From assembly GCA_003117195.1 (NCBI GenBank), contig BDSI01000016.1, forward strand, positions 124,001 to 188,000: a stretch of 64,000 nt of DNA, given 5' to 3'. A program made the position numbers and the translations under genes. The stretch is from Eudorina sp. 2006-703-Eu-15. Its lineage: Eukaryota; Chlorophyta; Chlorophyceae; Chlamydomonadales; Volvocaceae. Positions 43,497 to 52,756 of the stretch are shown one piece after another; position 1 is the stretch's first letter; every line of letters starts with the position of its first letter. The notes beneath the pieces were generated by a model. The model ran no database searches, was not told where the DNA came from, and saw only the letters and a list, made by a program, of their open reading frames with translations.

Positions 43497-46400
43497 CACG
43501 GCGCGCGCGTGAAAACCCACCGTTGTTCACCCGATTCAGCGGTTGACCAGCGCAGTGACTGCCCTTGCAGAAATTAGTTTCTGCCTACTATCCGAAAGGG
43601 TCCCTCAATGGGTGGATACTCCAGGGTGCACACGTGGCCGCAACCACACTTGTTTTCTGCTGCCTGCAAGGGCCAAGGATGAGTGCTGACCCACCCCCTC
43701 CCCCACCCCCCTCCATTCATTTGAAGAGTACAATCGCCCAATTCTCTGCACGCGTGTGCCGCCAGCTCTGCCCACCTGACGTAACAAGCGAACCCGGATG
43801 CATGTATTGGCGTACGTAGTGTGATAATAATGACCCACAACCACCGACTAGGTGTCAGCGCAGGTGATGGGTCCGTCGTGCCCTCCCTGCCCATGCAAGC
43901 CTTTCCGCACCTGCCGAGGCCTCGCGCCTCACATAGTGCCGTACCAGATTCGGCACCGTGTGCATCCTCAGCAGATTCACAAACTAGCCTGTGACGGCGG
44001 CAGCGCCGCCGCCGCCGCCGCGTAGCTTGTGCCGGAAGCGGACGTGGATAAGGTGGGCACGTTGGTGCTGAAGCGGCGGCGGCGGCTGCTACTGGCCCCG
44101 CCGGTGGATTGGCTGTAGCATGATGCCCCGCCGTACGCCACGCGCGGCAGCAGCACGCGGACCTCCGTTGTAGCCGCCGCCGGCAGGGTTTGCGGTCGCG
44201 GCACGGCCAGGGGCAGGATGTCCTCGAAGCATCAGGCAGCGGCGAGGGTGCAGCTGCTGGGTCGCTGACGGCCGAAGACGTCGACGCTGCAGGCAGGGGG
44301 TGGGGTGTAGTAATGGCGCGGTAGGTATGACCGGCATACTGCCAGGACCGCCGCCAGGCGCCGCGGCAACCCATGCGTGCATCTGCCTCAAAGGCTACCC
44401 GACACGACACGCACCTGTAAGGACAGCGCCAATACCTGCGAAGCTGCCCGTGCGGCCTCACAGCCATGAGCCTTCATCGGCAAGGAAACTAAAGCCATGA
44501 ATCGTGCGCTCAACCAATCTCCGCCCACTCAAGCATTAGCCCATCAGCAGCTACCGCGTTTGGAGCAACGGATCGGATGGCAGGCACCGATGGTGCATGC
44601 GCCGGCAAACGGGAAGGGGGCCCCGGCCGGTCTGACCCGGGGGCACCGGGCCGGGCACGGCGTCAACTCAGCAGGCCCATACCCAGCAGGGTCTTTGTCC
44701 CGCGCGTCCCCTGCCCCCCACCCCAACTTCATTCACCCAAAGCACAGCTTAGAGCTCACCACACGAAAGAAGCCGAGAACTTGGACCTCATCAGGTCGCA
44801 CAGGCCCTGCAGCTGGAGGGCCGCGCCGCGCTGGGACCCGGTGACGGCGGCGGACAGGCGCCGCAGCTGCGGGGTGCGCCGGGAATGAGCAGGCGTGAGG
44901 CGGGCCATGTCTAGCAGTGGACAAGCACCCATGCGCGACTATATGCCGTGTACACAAGTTGATTGCTTCTCCACCGCGGACGTCATGAGCGCAAGCGCCT
45001 TGTCCCGCGCTGACTGACCGGCTCGTGACGCACGCAGCAGCCTCCGTGCACACGCACACACACCGCCGCGGCTCAGTTCTCTTTAACACACACACCCCGC
45101 CTTGTTCTGCCTGCTTAAACAACACACACCCCGCCGTGTTGGTTGCGCACACGAGAGTCTGGAGGTTTCGCTGGCGACACACATAAAATTGATCAGCATC
45201 CACAGTCGTTATTGCGCAACTATGAGCTTAGACAGTGGGCGTGAAATCGGACAGCAATGGCTTCAAGTATTGTTCCGAGAGTTTCCGAGGGTGCGGGTAC
45301 GAGAATTGACAGCGGGCAACCCAAGCGTGCGATCCGGAGCATATTGATAGCTACGATGTCAAAGGCGATGCCTTGTCGCGCGGTCCCGGCATACTGATTG
45401 GCGCCGTGCAGGTGGGCTCACAGGACAAGGGCGAACAACCGCAACTGCAGCAGGGCCTGATTCACTGAGGCAGTCACCAGTAGCGGGCTGCATATATTCC
45501 TGTATATTACATCATAATCGTGTCTTGAATTCACAACTGCAGACAGGATCTCCCTGATAGGTACCTATCTGGCGTCCCGTGACATAGGAAAACGAAATTT
45601 ATGGCGGGTTGCAAAACAAACTCCGTTTCCAACGTGAACTTCGCGATGTTGAGCAAACCTGTATTGGTAGGCCTTTTGGTCGTTTTGGTCAGGTTGCTCG
45701 TCCCAGATTGCTCAAATCAGTACGCAGAATGTCCCGATTGCGGCGAAATAACAACGCCAAACACTCCCATCCGAGATGGCTTTTCACGAGAGGGATAGGA
45801 TAGTGTACTTGACTGAAAAAGCACAGTCAAAGGAGCCGCAAGGTGCCGTCGAGAATGTAGTTTTGAAATTTTGCTGAGCAATTTTGGACGAGCAACCTGA
45901 CCAAAGGCCTACCAATCGAGGTTGCTCAACATCGTGGATTTCACGTTGGAAAACGGAATTTGTTTTGCAACCCGCCATAATGCGTAGGGTTTCTTAGTTG
46001 ACTACCATCAATCCATTCCCTAATAATAAAACTTACCTCTCGAACATCTGTTCGCGACGCCCAAGGGCCGTGAATTTTGCCACCGAACACAGAGTCGTTT
46101 TGAATTTTGCGCTTGCTGAAATAACGCAGGTATCGGTGCGCTCATCTCATTACTTGTAGCAGCATGTTTTTTAAACGATGACTTCATCGCGGGTTTCTGC
46201 CGGTTGGACCGGCGCTCCTCAACGCCCTCGCGTACCGTCAGAACCGTGACAGCCGCAAAATCGCCAGGAGGGCGGCTGCACGAAATGCAGGATGTAGGCA
46301 ATTGAGATATTCCCATATTGGTTGCCAGTGATTGATGAAACTTCGTTAACGGATTGTTGTCGGTTGCTCAGCATAAGGAGAATGAGTCAACCGGGTTCAT

Positions 46401-46834
46401 CAGCGATGTGCCGAAGTGTCACTTCACGGCACATATTTATCCCGATATTAGTACGCTTATTGCCTAAGGCGGCATTCACATATGAAGCAGGAATCGCGCG
46501 TGCCTGAAATGAAAAAGACAAAAATGCCTCCGGCCACTGTTCACATAGAGGACGAAATTACAAATCTTTTGAGTTTCAGTTACCGTTGATTTCATGCTCG
46601 ACCGTGGATGAGATGTACCGAGTCCGAAATTTTTGTTGCTGAAATCTGAAGCATGAAACAACAAGTGATCTGACGACTCGTATCAATCCCGTCGTCGTTT
46701 TTATAAGAAAGTTGTCTTTACGTATGCGAAGGTGGCCACATTCATTACCTTAGTTCGCAGTAATTATTTGTACCGATTGGAAATGTCGCGAGAGTAAAAG
46801 CACTTGTTTAGTGAAACATAGCGGAACTCTTAAG
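43497..46834. other. Intergenic stretch with a foldback element
   Basis: I see no gene I can support between the ORF pair and the AT-hook protein. The region becomes AT-richer after 45200. It contains the foldback repeat at 45599-45980. Confidence 0.4.
45599..45980. mobile_element. Foldback / MITE-like element
   Basis: Two arms of about 105-115 bp (45599-45715 and 45875-45980) are inverted copies of each other with perhaps 80-85% identity. Both ends start TTATGGCGGGTTGCAAAACA when read inwards. The middle (about 160 bp) is unique and has no ORF. I see no clear target-site duplication. Confidence 0.65.
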
Positions 46835-48022
46835 ATGGAGCAGGACGAATACACACAAGAAGATTACGGCCCTGATCCTACCTTCACCATTGACTGCGAA
46901 AATGATGAGGCTCAATACACGCAGCACCATTCCAGCCGTGCGGACCTTCGTGAAGCGGAGGAAACTTGCTTGGATGCCGTCCGTAGTAACCTCCTACCGT
47001 CACAGAACAAGAGGCCGCGTCGTCCTTCACCTAAAGCAGCGAGCAGTGCCTCGATCGATGACGGCGCGTCAACCCTAGAGGAAGACGACGTCGACGGACG
47101 TACGTCGGCGGACAGCACGGGAAGCAAGGGCCACGCAGGGCGCCCCTGCAAGTACCATTCGGACGAAGAGCGCAGGGAAGCTCGGAACAAGCAGCAACGG
47201 GAGAGGCGGGCCAAAGAGAAGGAGGAAAAGGAAGCGTCCATTCTTCTCAAGTTGCAACGTGCCCCGCTGCCACCGCTGCCGCCCAGGGCCAGGGGGAGGG
47301 GGAGGGGCTTCCACGTGTCAGGCATGCGGAGGCCAGCCCATGGATACTCGTCAACGCCTCAGCAAGCGAACACATCCCAGGTGCCACCCGTTGCTGGTGA
47401 TGGACAACCAAACCAGGCCGGTTTGGCTTCGGCGTCAAGGTCTGCAGTGCAGACGGGCTCAGTAGTGCAGGAGGCAGGGCCGGCGGCAGGGCAGGCGGCG
47501 GCAGGGCAGGCGGCGGCAGGGCAGGCGGCGGCAGGGCAGGCGGCGGCAGGGCAGGCGGCAGCACTGGCGGCAGCACTGGCGGCAGGGCGGGCGGCAGGGC
47601 GGGCGGCTGCGCAGGCAGCAGTGCAGCCAGCATCACCGGCGGCGTGGCCTGCAGCTATGCCTCCGGGCGCGCAGGCAGCAGCACAGGCGGCAATGCAGGC
47701 GGCGTGGCACGCAACAAGGATGGCAACCACACCGGTGGCAGCCCAGGAGGTGGCTCAGCCGCAGTCGTCTGTTGATACTGGCGACGTCGATGGCCCTCTG
47801 GATGGCCGCTGGCGGCAGCGCCTTGACGAGCGACATGTGGGTCAACGCCGTCAACCGGGTCAGGGGGGTGATGTCCAGCACGACGGCGGGAGCGGCGGCG
47901 GCGGCGGCTGCGGCGGCGGCGGCGCACGGGCCAACGGCGGCGGCGGCGGCGGCGGCGGCGCAGGGGCCAACGGCGGGAAACCTCTCGCAGTGCACCGCCA
48001 GCGACGTGAGGCGCGGCAGTGA
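46835..48022 (+). CDS. Putative nuclear protein with AT-hook-like basic region; 3' end uncertain
   Basis: It starts MEQDEYTQEDYGPDPTFTID (the frame opens slightly upstream with no ATG). Residues about 40-90 are Ser/Asp/Glu-rich; residues about 100-140 form a strongly basic block, HAGRPCKYHSDEERREARNK then QQRERRAKEKEEKE, where GRPCK resembles an AT-hook and the rest a charged helix as in basic DNA-binding regions. Then come a Pro/Arg/Gly stretch and an AAGQ repeat (15-bp DNA unit at 47480-47575). The frame continues to 48022, but from about 47780 it is antisense to well-supported LRRs of the F-box gene, so the real gene probably ends or splices earlier. DNA binding is inferred. Confidence 0.5.
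   Translation: MEQDEYTQEDYGPDPTFTIDCENDEAQYTQHHSSRADLREAEETCLDAVRSNLLPSQNKRPRRPSPKAASSASIDDGASTLEEDDVDGRTSADSTGSKGHAGRPCKYHSDEERREARNKQQRERRAKEKEEKEASILLKLQRAPLPPLPPRARGRGRGFHVSGMRRPAHGYSSTPQQANTSQVPPVAGDGQPNQAGLASASRSAVQTGSVVQEAGPAAGQAAAGQAAAGQAAAGQAAAGQAAALAAALAAGRAAGRAAAQAAVQPASPAAWPAAMPPGAQAAAQAAMQAAWHATRMATTPVAAQEVAQPQSSVDTGDVDGPLDGRWRQRLDERHVGQRRQPGQGGDVQHDGGSGGGGGCGGGGARANGGGGGGGGAGANGGKPLAVHRQRREARQ
47480..47575. repeat. 15-bp coding minisatellite
   Basis: Five or six copies of GCAGGCGGCGGCAGG encode an AAGQA-type repeat in the plus-strand protein. Before and after it the repeat degenerates into GCAGCACTGGCG units. Confidence 0.85.
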
Positions 48023-49837
48023 CGCCAGGCACGCGAACAGGTTGGGCGGTGCGGCGGCGCAGCGCAGCTCCAGGGCACGCAGGTTGGACAGGGCGCCGCA
48101 GACCGGCGGCAGCGCGGACGACAGCACCAGCCCGCCGTCGCGCCACAGCCCGAGGCCCAGCGACGTCAGCTGCGTCATGGCCGCCAGGGCCCACGCGAAC
48201 CCCGTGACGAGCGGCGGCGGCGGCGGGCCCGCGGCGCCGGCCCCCTCGCCGCTGCCGCCGCCGCCAGCGCCGTCGCAGAAGTTCAGCGTCAGGCGGCGTA
48301 GGGCCGCCGCCTCCCACAGCGGCCGCCACACTCACTCGCTTCCGCCGTTGCCACCGCAGGCGCCGGCCGACGGCATCGGCATCGACACCGAAAGCTGCGA
48401 ACCTGACCCATGGGTCGGCAGCGGCGGCGCCGTCCCAAGGGCGCTCAGACCCGGCAGCGCCAGCGCGGCCAACCGCTGATTGTTCAGCTCCAGGTCTCTC
48501 AGGCGTATCATGGGTCGGAGCAAGGACGTAAGGCCCTCCTGGAGCGATTCGTGGGCGGCGGAAGTGCCTGCGAGGCAGAGCCGCGTGAGGCCGGCCGCCA
48601 GTGCGGGGGGCAGCAGCGGGGACGGGGCGGCCGACAGGAGGAGGCCGCAGAGGGAGAGCTCCTCCAGGGAGGCGGCTGCAGACAGCGCCTGCAGGACCGC
48701 CCGCCTTCGGGGGACAGAGGGGGGGAGACGGAGGTAGGTAGGTGAGGGACGAGGCGGAGAACGGAGAGGAACCGGGCGGGCCGATGCCCAATGGCAGCAC
48801 CCACCCGCCCACCCACCCGCCCACACGCCCACCCGCCCACCCACCCGCCCGCCCACCCGCCCACCCACCCACCCACCCACCCACCCTTTCTCCTGGCGGA
48901 CCGACTCCGCCATCATCCCGTCGCCGAGATTGAGACGTAGGCTGCGAGGCCGGCAGCCGCGGCCCACCATGCCCCGCAGCGCCCTCTCCACCGCCGCCGC
49001 CGCGTAGGGCGCCCGCTCCCCTGGCGGCATGGCGCCGCCGCACAGCACCCGCAGGCGCAGCGCGGCCATGTCCACCACCGCTCGGGCCTCCCGGCTGCAC
49101 TGCCGCAGCGCGTCGCAGCTGGGACGGTCCAACTGAGCCACCACGCGCGACCAGACGTCGGGCGGCAAGCTGCGAAGGGGGGCCTGGGGAGGCCGCGGAG
49201 CGGGCGGCGGCGGTGCCACCGCCGCTGGTGGCGGCAGCGGCCACCTGGGTTGCTGTGCTGCGGCGGCCGGCCCTCTGCCGGGAGGGGGCACCCGAGGGCC
49301 CTGGGGAAGAGCCTGTGGGGGAAGCAGGACCTGTGGCTGCTGCGACGGGGGTGCTCCGGAGTGCGTCGGGGGCGGCGTCGGCTGGGGCGGGGATGCCGGT
49401 GGCCGGGGCGGTCGAGGCGGCCTCGGCGGCAGCGGCGGTGCCGGATGTGGCAGCCGGGGCGCACGGCGCCGCGCCGTGCGAGGCGGTAAGGGTAGGAGCA
49501 CCGAGTGTTCCCGCGCGTCCTCTGCGGATTCTGGTTCGAGGGGTGAGTGTCTGGAGGGCTGTGCAGCTGGGCGCGAAGGTGCGGGAGCAGCGTCGGGTTC
49601 AAGGACCGGTCGTGTGAGTCCCCAGCCCTGGTCAGATGGAGAGGGTGACGAGGGGACGGAGGGTGAACACCGAGCGCCAGCGCACTTCGCAAAAAAGTCG
49701 TCTCCGATTCGGCCATATGTATCTGAACCCGCCAGGTGAAATGGGCGGGGGGGGTGCAGCGCGTACCTGCTGCTCCCGCTTCTCCCCATAATGTGATGAG
49801 ACAGCGGCTTGTGCTGAGTGTCCCGAGTGGCCCCCAT
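47633..49837 (-). CDS. F-box/LRR protein with one internal in-frame stop
   Basis: Exons 49837-48885 and 48704-47633 join in phase (GG|G) across an intron made of a CCCACCCG-type repeat. Residues about 1-215 are Pro/Ser/Arg-rich. Residues about 223-260 are an F-box (LPPDVWSRVVAQLDRPSCDA, LRQCSREARAVVDMAAL), the SKP1-binding motif of SCF ubiquitin ligases. LRRs follow (LEELSLCGLLL, LTRLCLAGTSA, LRDLELNNQRLA and, after the stop, LRRLTLNFCDG, LTSLGLGLWRD, LRALELRCA). A TGA at 48332-48334 interrupts the frame between LRRs; coding sense continues directly after it. It may be a sequence error, a recent nonsense change or a truncated but working F-box protein. The ATG at 49837 is the most upstream candidate; 49789 is another. 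Confidence 0.6.
48786..48884. repeat. CCCACCCG-type repeat inside the F-box gene intron
   Basis: The intron 48705-48884 starts, on the minus strand, with GTGGGTGGGTGGG and is largely made of this 4-bp and 8-bp repeat, so the 5' splice site is the first unit of the repeat. Confidence 0.8.
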
Positions 49838-49870
49838 AACCAGTCAGATCAACGTCAATGTCGAATACCA

Positions 49871-49878
49871 AATATATA
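49871..49878 (-). promoter_or_regulatory. Possible TATA box of the F-box gene
   Basis: TATATATT on the minus strand, about 35 bases upstream of the ATG at 49837, in an otherwise mixed sequence. The spacing would leave a very short leader if 49837 is the start and a more usual one if 49789 is. Confidence 0.3.
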
Positions 49879-50193
49879 CTTGGCTTGACGTTGTGTTGGC
49901 GAGGTAATGGTCGCGGGGCCCGCACGTGGGACGATTCACGAGGATGAGGTTGCCCCCTGGCAGCTTCGCTGCTGACTATGCAACCCATAACGATTTTGTG
50001 TAATAAATTGTCAGGATAACAACTTGCAGTGCCTTGCTCGATAAGACATCACGGAACCAGTCGTCTCGTTGGCGCCGTTCTGGGCTCTTGGGCAAGCATT
50101 CGTGCAAACGGGTTGAGTACCAAGGATTATTGATGGTAACTGCTGTAAAGTAACGCAATACCGTTCTGTCGAATGCTACCTGTGCGCGGATCT

Positions 50194-50323
50194 ATTCCCA
50201 AAGCGTGAGTGTGACCGCCCGTACTCGTGCCGAGTTGATTGGGGCTTTCCGCGGGCCGACCGAACCACAAGCCAATATTCTCCTCTTCCGATTGGCCCTT
50301 CTGTAGTCCTAGTTCGGCCCCCA
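50194..50323. repeat. Split direct repeat A1
   Basis: 130 bp starting ATTCCCAAAGCGTGAGTGTG and ending GTTCGGCCCCCA. It repeats at 52233-52362 as A2. Confidence 0.9.
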
Positions 50324-50558
50324 GAATTCGGGCCTCGAGTACGAGCGGTCGTTGAACTACGATCAGATGGAGATGATTGAAATGCCGCTGACTATAAGGA
50401 AATAAATAAATAACCTATAAATTGATTGCTTTTCACTCGTACTTCTGCCTTTCGCTGGCGGTCGACGTTAGATACTGGCGTCGCGAAAGCGCGTAACCCA
50501 GAAAGCATTGATTCCGAGGTAACACCCGTCTGTTCTCAAATTTTGTTTTGGCCTGGAG

Positions 50559-52037
50559 ATGCTCCCGCTGGTGAATAAGGCTCCCGGCCCGTCGCCCGAA
50601 TCGCATTCTAGTTGCACCGGGATCATTCGCCTTCATCGCTGCTTTCAGGCGCCCTCGTGGGCCGTGCCCCGTATCTCTCTTCCGGAGGCTCTGGCGGCGC
50701 TTATTACGGAGCGTCGCGGCGCCGTGGGTTCTTCGCTCCCGTGCGACGTGTCTCAGCCCCGTCCGCTGGTGAGGTTCTGGCTTCTCGGCTCCCGCACCCT
50801 CTGCGTTCATAACCCTGGTGCGTCCGTGGCGCAGGTGCCTCCAGTGCCTACCTTACGTGCGTTGCGCGAAGAGCGGGTGGCCGCTGTTGTTGCGGCCACC
50901 TCCGGAGCCCAGGCGTCCAGTCCCGATCCTCCCGAGTCGCTGCGCGATACGCTCCAGCAAGTTTTGGGCGTACAGCAGCGTGCCTGGGCCTCTGATACCA
51001 ACCGCCGGCGTGACGCTGCGCTGGAGGAGTTCAGCGCCTGGCTCCAGCGGAACGGGGACGGCGCCACGCTGCTCACCTGCTCCCCGGAGCATGTCCTGGC
51101 GTACGTGCATGGCTACTGGATTCCGCGTCACCGCATCCCGGGTCGGGTTCTAGCGCCCCAGACCGTGCTGGGGCAGCTGTCTCATCTGTCCACGCAATTC
51201 CGCTTGTTGGGCCGCGGTGCCACATACGATGAATTGGCGTGCGTGGGTAATCCCTGTGTCTCGTTGGATGTAAAGCCGTACCGTAAGGGGTATGGCCGCC
51301 TGGCTGTCGAGGAGGGGTTCGAGGAACGGTCTGCTGTCCCCTTGAGCTATACCAAGTATCGGGGCTTGCTGAGGTTCATGCGTGCTGCCGCCGCCGTTGC
51401 CCCCGTCCTCGACCGGCTTCTGTTGCTGCGAGACCTGTCGTGTTTTGTGTTCATGTGGCGCACCACCACCCGCGGCCATGATTGCGGGAAACTGTGTGTC
51501 ACCGACTTCCGGGATCCAGCCAATCCTCGGCGGCCGTACGGCGGGTTCCCGCTATCGGTACTCCCGGTGTACCCGCCGGGTTTCCATTTGTTGTTGTCTC
51601 AGTTGGGTACCAAAACGTATCAAGGTGTCCGTGCGCCTCCCGTGAAGGTCGAGCCAGCCGCGGATCCGCAGGATTGCTTCGTGCGGGCGCTGGCTGGGTA
51701 CATGCAGGCCTGCGTCGCGGCTGGTGCCCCGCCTGGTAGCCCGACCTCGGGGTACTTCTTCCGGCCTCTGCGCCGGGACCACCAGGGTCTTGCGGAGGCC
51801 CCGATGAGTAGCTCTGGTTTGACTTACCGGTTGCGCCATCACTTGCAGGGTGCGGGTCTGTACGATGGTGAAACGTGTCATAGTTTCCGCCGGGGTGCTT
51901 TGCAGCATGCTGCCCAGCAGGGCTCGGACGCCGCCTCGTTGCTAACCCTGAGCCAGCTGCGCAGCACCGGTACTCTAAAGCGGTATCTGGATCCTCACCG
52001 GCACGATGCGCCTGGCGGTACCCGTCGCCGGGTGTGA
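50559..52037 (+). CDS. Tyrosine recombinase of the YR retrotransposon
   Basis: A 492-residue intact ORF. The N-terminal SAM-like core-binding part is about residues 125-215 (RRRDAALEEFSAWLQRNGDG, HVLAYVHGYW). The catalytic domain has Arg305 within FMWRTTTRGHDCGKL, the H-x-x-R box CHSFRRG (His441, Arg444) and the nucleophile Tyr476 in LKRYLDP. These match the R...HxxR...Y set of DIRS-order recombinases, which join a circular DNA copy to the target by strand exchange. TGTAA, the algal poly(A) signal, lies about 50 bases after the stop, inside repeat B1. The reading frame has no lesions, so the enzyme could be active. Confidence 0.9.
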   Translation: MLPLVNKAPGPSPESHSSCTGIIRLHRCFQAPSWAVPRISLPEALAALITERRGAVGSSLPCDVSQPRPLVRFWLLGSRTLCVHNPGASVAQVPPVPTLRALREERVAAVVAATSGAQASSPDPPESLRDTLQQVLGVQQRAWASDTNRRRDAALEEFSAWLQRNGDGATLLTCSPEHVLAYVHGYWIPRHRIPGRVLAPQTVLGQLSHLSTQFRLLGRGATYDELACVGNPCVSLDVKPYRKGYGRLAVEEGFEERSAVPLSYTKYRGLLRFMRAAAAVAPVLDRLLLLRDLSCFVFMWRTTTRGHDCGKLCVTDFRDPANPRRPYGGFPLSVLPVYPPGFHLLLSQLGTKTYQGVRAPPVKVEPAADPQDCFVRALAGYMQACVAAGAPPGSPTSGYFFRPLRRDHQGLAEAPMSSSGLTYRLRHHLQGAGLYDGETCHSFRRGALQHAAQQGSDAASLLTLSQLRSTGTLKRYLDPHRHDAPGGTRRRV

Positions 52038-52081
52038 GGCTCTGGTGTGTGGTCTGGCGAGCGCGCGGGGGGGCGGGTGGG

Positions 52082-52234
52082 GCGCGCGTGTAACGGCCTT
52101 CCACAATTACACGTGTAATATTACGCTTTCTACCAAAGGGCAGATCTCGTGGAGGTCTCTCCCCTAAACTCGCCTCCGTCCGTTGTCTTTGCTGGCTCGC
52201 CCGTACACTTGTACCGCACTTCAGGAATTCTAAT
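52082..52234. repeat. Split direct repeat B1
   Basis: 153 bp from GCGCGCGTGTAACGGCC to GGAATTCTAAT; repeated at 56775-56927 as B2. Its last two bases (AT) are also the first two of A2. Confidence 0.9.
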
Positions 52235-52362
52235 TCCCAAAGCGTGAGTGTGACCGCCCGTACTCGTGCCGAGTTGATTGGGGCTTTCCGCGGGCCGACC
52301 GAACCACAAGCCAATATTCTCCTCTTCCGATTGGCCCTTCTGTAGTCCTAGTTCGGCCCCCA
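52233..52362. repeat. Split direct repeat A2
   Basis: Second copy of A1, directly joined to B1 with a shared AT. Confidence 0.9.
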
Positions 52363-52756
52363 ATACACCCCGCGTCCACGCGGCCTTCCCCTTCGTGGGA
52401 GCCTTCTCTATACCTCTCCACATCACCCCCCTGGTACCCCCCACACCACCCCGTTCTCTGAACGGCAACGACGCTAAGCCGGTTCCAGACCCCGCCGACC
52501 GTCCACTCCGGAGAGATGCGTCTCGTGCAGGGCCCGTGCCAGCAGCCGCAAGCAGTCATCGGGCCCGTACCCCGGCGGTAGCGCACAAACAACCCGGAGA
52601 GGGAAGCGGGCCGGCCAGCGCGCCCGCTTGCCCGCCGTGCCACCCCTTCTACCCCCCCCCCCAACTCAAAGCGCCCCGTCCGTGGGAATCTCCTACCCCG
52701 CCGTTCCCGTTCGAGCCCCCGAGCCCTTAGGAAGGCTGGTCCTCGCGTGTCACCGT

